Assembly: GCA_025458025.1 (NCBI GenBank)
Contig: JALOTF010000060.1
Coordinates: forward strand, 1-33,943
DNA length: 33,943 nt
DNA from: Beijerinckiaceae bacterium
Lineage (GTDB): Bacteria; Pseudomonadota; Alphaproteobacteria; Rhizobiales; Beijerinckiaceae
Reading direction: 5' to 3'
Part shown: positions 33,628 through 33,943 of the stretch, piece by piece
How positions within the stretch are numbered: the first letter of the stretch is position 1
How the letters are laid out: each line of letters starts with the position of its first letter
Translations under genes and position numbers: made by a program
The notes under the pieces: model-generated
Database searches by the model: none
Seen by the model: the letters and a program-made list of their open reading frames with translations, nothing else
What the model was told of the DNA's origin: nothing

Positions 33628-33943
33628 AGAACGCTTCGTAAAGCGCCACGCCCACCGCGCCCTGCGGCCCAGGCCGCCCATCCTCCGTCAGGCCGCGATG
33701 GTTGTAGGCCAGCAGGATCATGTCCCGTCGCCCAGCCATGCCACTTGAGTAGGGCACGGCGCAGTTGGTGTGGCGCGCCTCGGCGCCGCGCGCGCGGTGC
33801 TCGGGCTTGAGGTGCAGCGTCGCGCGCAGGATGGGGTGGTCCATCAGCCCGCGCCCCACCCCCTCATGGGCGTGCAGCACCGGGATGCCGAGGGCGGCGA
33901 GATCGGCCGCCGGCCCGATGCCCGAGCGCATCAGGATCGCCGG
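33621..33943 (-). pseudogene. GMC-family oxidoreductase fragment (choline/alcohol-dehydrogenase-like), truncated
   Basis: About 107 residues on the minus strand match the middle of GMC flavin oxidoreductases: [21 protein letters not shown], then [10 protein letters not shown], and [14 protein letters not shown]. The beginning lies beyond the window edge. The end is lost: after EAFSRG near 33621 the family sequence stops and a terminator hairpin begins, with no catalytic C-terminal His/Asn region. Intact members oxidise alcohols or choline with FAD. This is either a gene remnant at a rearrangement point or a misassembly next to rpsM. Confidence 0.72.

Noticed and set aside
33080-33931. A continuous open frame that would fuse a GMC oxidoreductase fragment to ribosomal protein S13
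   Set aside because: S13 has its own ribosome site and normal N-terminus at 33448, and a strong terminator hairpin lies between the parts. The open frame is most likely chance.
1-33943. CRISPR array, insertion sequence or prophage
   Set aside because: No regularly spaced repeats, no transposase or phage structural genes and no flanking target duplications were seen. The GH25 lysozyme alone, with a lipoprotein signal, is not evidence of a phage.

Overview
The window is a high-GC stretch of an alphaproteobacterial chromosome, most likely order Hyphomicrobiales (Rhizobiales). The best evidence is the gene order on the right. Read on the minus strand it runs rpsM-rpsK-rpoA-rplQ, a Do-type protease, rarA, crcB, an RluC-type pseudouridine synthase, a HAD phosphatase, an ATP12 chaperone and pccB; from family knowledge this order is common in that group. 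An ATP12 chaperone and a PccA/PccB pair of the alphaproteobacterial type fit. The genus cannot be named from sequence alone.

Layout. At 1-5.6 kb are the pieces of a leucine-degradation locus: a methylcrotonyl-CoA carboxylase beta gene with an internal lesion, and an intact isovaleryl-CoA dehydrogenase. Between them lie a GST, a rhodanese, a DUF3253 protein, a TadG-like vWA protein and a small SH3-like secreted protein. At 5.9-9.1 kb is an envelope group: a lipid-linked-saccharide flippase translationally coupled to a BioF2-type acyltransferase, then a convergent GH25 lysozyme lipoprotein. At 9.2-12.1 kb are mgtE, tRNA-Leu(GAG), a stand-alone FliN-like SpoA protein and lipB. At 12.2-20.8 kb are the two propionyl-CoA carboxylase genes. 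pccA is frameshifted just before its biotin domain and is followed by small genes for an ABM-type protein and a gamma-glutamylcyclotransferase-like protein. An M19 dipeptidase, an FAD monooxygenase and a universal stress protein separate pccA from pccB. At 20.9-33.4 kb is the housekeeping string that ends in the ribosomal alpha operon. It is interrupted by a PsiF-like repeat protein, a cysteine-desulfhydrase-like enzyme, and an AT-rich islet with an orphan ORF.

Propionyl-CoA and isovaleryl/methylcrotonyl-CoA metabolism are the main metabolic theme: branched-chain amino acid and odd-chain acyl catabolism feeding methylmalonyl-CoA. Two of the three carboxylase genes here are broken, and the right edge of the window joins a GMC oxidoreductase fragment to the rpsM upstream region inside a terminator hairpin. 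Three lesions of this sort in one window make draft-assembly or sequencing error as likely as real gene decay, so read-level checking comes first.

I found no CRISPR array, no recognisable insertion sequence, no phage genes and no clear new multi-gene system. The best candidates for something undescribed are the AT-rich orphan gene at about 26.4-26.8 kb, the three-repeat PsiF-like secreted protein divergent from the desulfhydrase-like gene, and the set of spacer hairpins in the alpha operon.
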